Part shown: in pieces, positions 13,638-14,319 of the stretch
Layout: every line of letters starts with the position of its first letter
Position numbering within the stretch: position 1 is the first letter of the stretch
Origin: JBOGDS01 sp050743075
Lineage (GTDB): Bacteria > Actinomycetota > Actinomycetes > Jiangellales > Jiangellaceae
DNA length: 14,319 nt
Direction: 5' to 3'
Assembly (NCBI GenBank): GCA_050743075.1
Contig: JBOGDS010000085.1
Location: 1 to 14,319, forward strand
Translations under genes and position numbers: made by a program
Notes under the pieces: model-generated
The model's database searches: none
What the model was told of the DNA's origin: nothing
What the model saw: the letters and a program-made list of their open reading frames with translations, nothing else

Positions 13638-14193
13638 GACAATCTCGAGCACGTGTGCCCGCTGGTCTTCGGGGATCCACCCGGCCTCGACACCGGGGAT
13701 GTTTGCGTCGTGCTCGATGTGTGCCCGTTCTTGCTCGGTGAGCGGTGGGCCTTGGTGGGTGAGGCGGCTGCTGCGCCGTTCGAGGATCTGGAGAAGAGCG
13801 GATCGACTTCGAGGCCGGGTTCGGTCACCAGCCAGATCGTGGCGGTCGGCTTGGTCCCGAACTCGGGTATCGACATCTCGCCGTCGGGCAGAACATCGAT
13901 GTCGGTACGGAACCCCAGGCTGGTGGCAGCAATGGCGGTCATCTCGATGAGGGTGCCGTGTCTGATGTGCACCTGCCGGCCGGGAGGGTCCGTGCCGGGA
14001 AGCATCCGGTTCGGGTCGAAGAACAGCTGCGCTTCGACGTCGGAGACGAGCTCGATGCGCCATGGTTGGGTGTTGTGAGCGCTGGGTGCGGTCACCCGTA
14101 GCGAAGGGCCGCAACGATCGGCGGATCGTCGTGGCGCGGATCTGCGAGCGGGCGTCGGCGGGTGTCGCCGATCCGGAAGATGGCCCTAGGCAC
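13638..14193 (-). pseudogene. Nitroreductase-family (Acg-like) protein, frameshifted and truncated
   Basis: Pieces on the minus strand give DDPPIVAALRYG (upstream, from about 14193), then TAPSAHNTQPWRIELVSD, GRQVHIRHGTLIEMTAIAAT and IWLVTEPGLEVDPLFS, then in a third frame QILERRSSRLTHQGPPLTEQE. APSxHNTQPWRF is the signature of the Acg (Rv2032-like) FMN-binding oxidoreductase family. One shift is at 14084-14092 (GGGG shortened to GGG in front of TGACC), the other at 13790-13794 (loss of one base after CTCTTC). The C-terminal half is absent; the sequence ends at the IS boundary. Dead gene with high likelihood. GTG 14193 is my best guess for the original start. Confidence 0.75.
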
Positions 14194-14269
14194 AATACCA
14201 CTTAGTTAGGGCGCATGGGCTCGTGCTGCCGGTTGTCGCCTCTTGGACGCGGTGTGGGAGGGACCGGTG

Positions 14270-14319
14270 ATGACGATCGTGTCGCGTGGCGGCGCGGCGG
14301 GACGCGGGGGATTGCAGTG
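14270..14319 (+). CDS. Start of a gene running off the window
   Basis: ATG 14270 is preceded by GGGAGGG (14256-14262), a good ribosome site at about 7 nt. Only 16 codons are visible (MTIVSRGGAAGRGG...), with no family signal. The start is divergent from the nitroreductase remnant with about 75 bp between. An in-frame GTG at 14267 is an alternative start. Confidence 0.4.
   Translation, partial: MTIVSRGGAAGRGGLQ

Noticed and set aside
12684..14078. A 464-codon plus-strand frame through the IS and nitroreductase remnant
   Set aside because: Only 27 codons (12871-12950) are transposase sequence, explained by frameshifts; the rest is shadow of genes in other frames.

Overview
The window is chromosomal DNA of a high-GC actinomycete. 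The block purF, purM, a DUF3073 gene, a valine dehydrogenase-type gene and bldC is the arrangement I know from Streptomyces and relatives. The codon use is strongly G/C-ending, GTG starts are common, and several genes appear to start leaderless, directly behind a TAnnnT -10 box. Family and genus assignments come from recall of protein families, not from a search.

Layout. (1) 1-4453, plus strand: the C-terminal end of a sterol-carrier-type protein with an in-frame amber codon, an M20 metallopeptidase, then purF and purM. Large palindromes lie upstream of the peptidase and between purF and purM. (2) 4471-5916, minus strand: the small DUF3073 protein and a Val/Leu/Phe/Glu-type amino-acid dehydrogenase. 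(3) 6077-7218, plus strand: a GNAT acetyltransferase, a long intergenic region with a possible 20-residue leader peptide and competing RNA hairpins, then bldC, closed by a strong hairpin. (4) 7275-10170, minus strand: two translationally coupled pairs. A four-helix membrane protein is coupled to a YjbR-like protein (GTGA overlap). An ArsR-type regulator is coupled to an aldo/keto reductase (ATGA overlap), and the reductase is frameshifted. The regulator promoter carries two identical-geometry operator palindromes in exact 23-bp tandem. (5) 10259-14193: a zone of decay. It holds a truncated Nudix gene, a frameshifted and truncated VOC/glyoxalase gene, an ECF sigma factor gene (ECF42-like) broken by at least four frameshifts next to its intact DGPF/YciI partner, a DinB C-terminal remnant, an IS3-like transposase with two compensating frameshifts, and a truncated, frameshifted nitroreductase of the Acg type. 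(6) From 14270 a new plus-strand gene may begin.

How the genes fit together: purF and purM supply steps 1 and 5 of purine synthesis, and bldC is a developmental regulator. The regulator/reductase pair looks like a self-contained autoregulated switch. The sigma/DGPF/VOC/DinB cluster looks like a former ECF42-type stress module that has lost its sigma factor, probably in connection with IS activity. I see no CRISPR array, tRNA, rRNA or phage module. The most interesting signals are the tandem operator, the leader-peptide region before bldC, the repeated leaderless promoters and the decayed ECF42 module.
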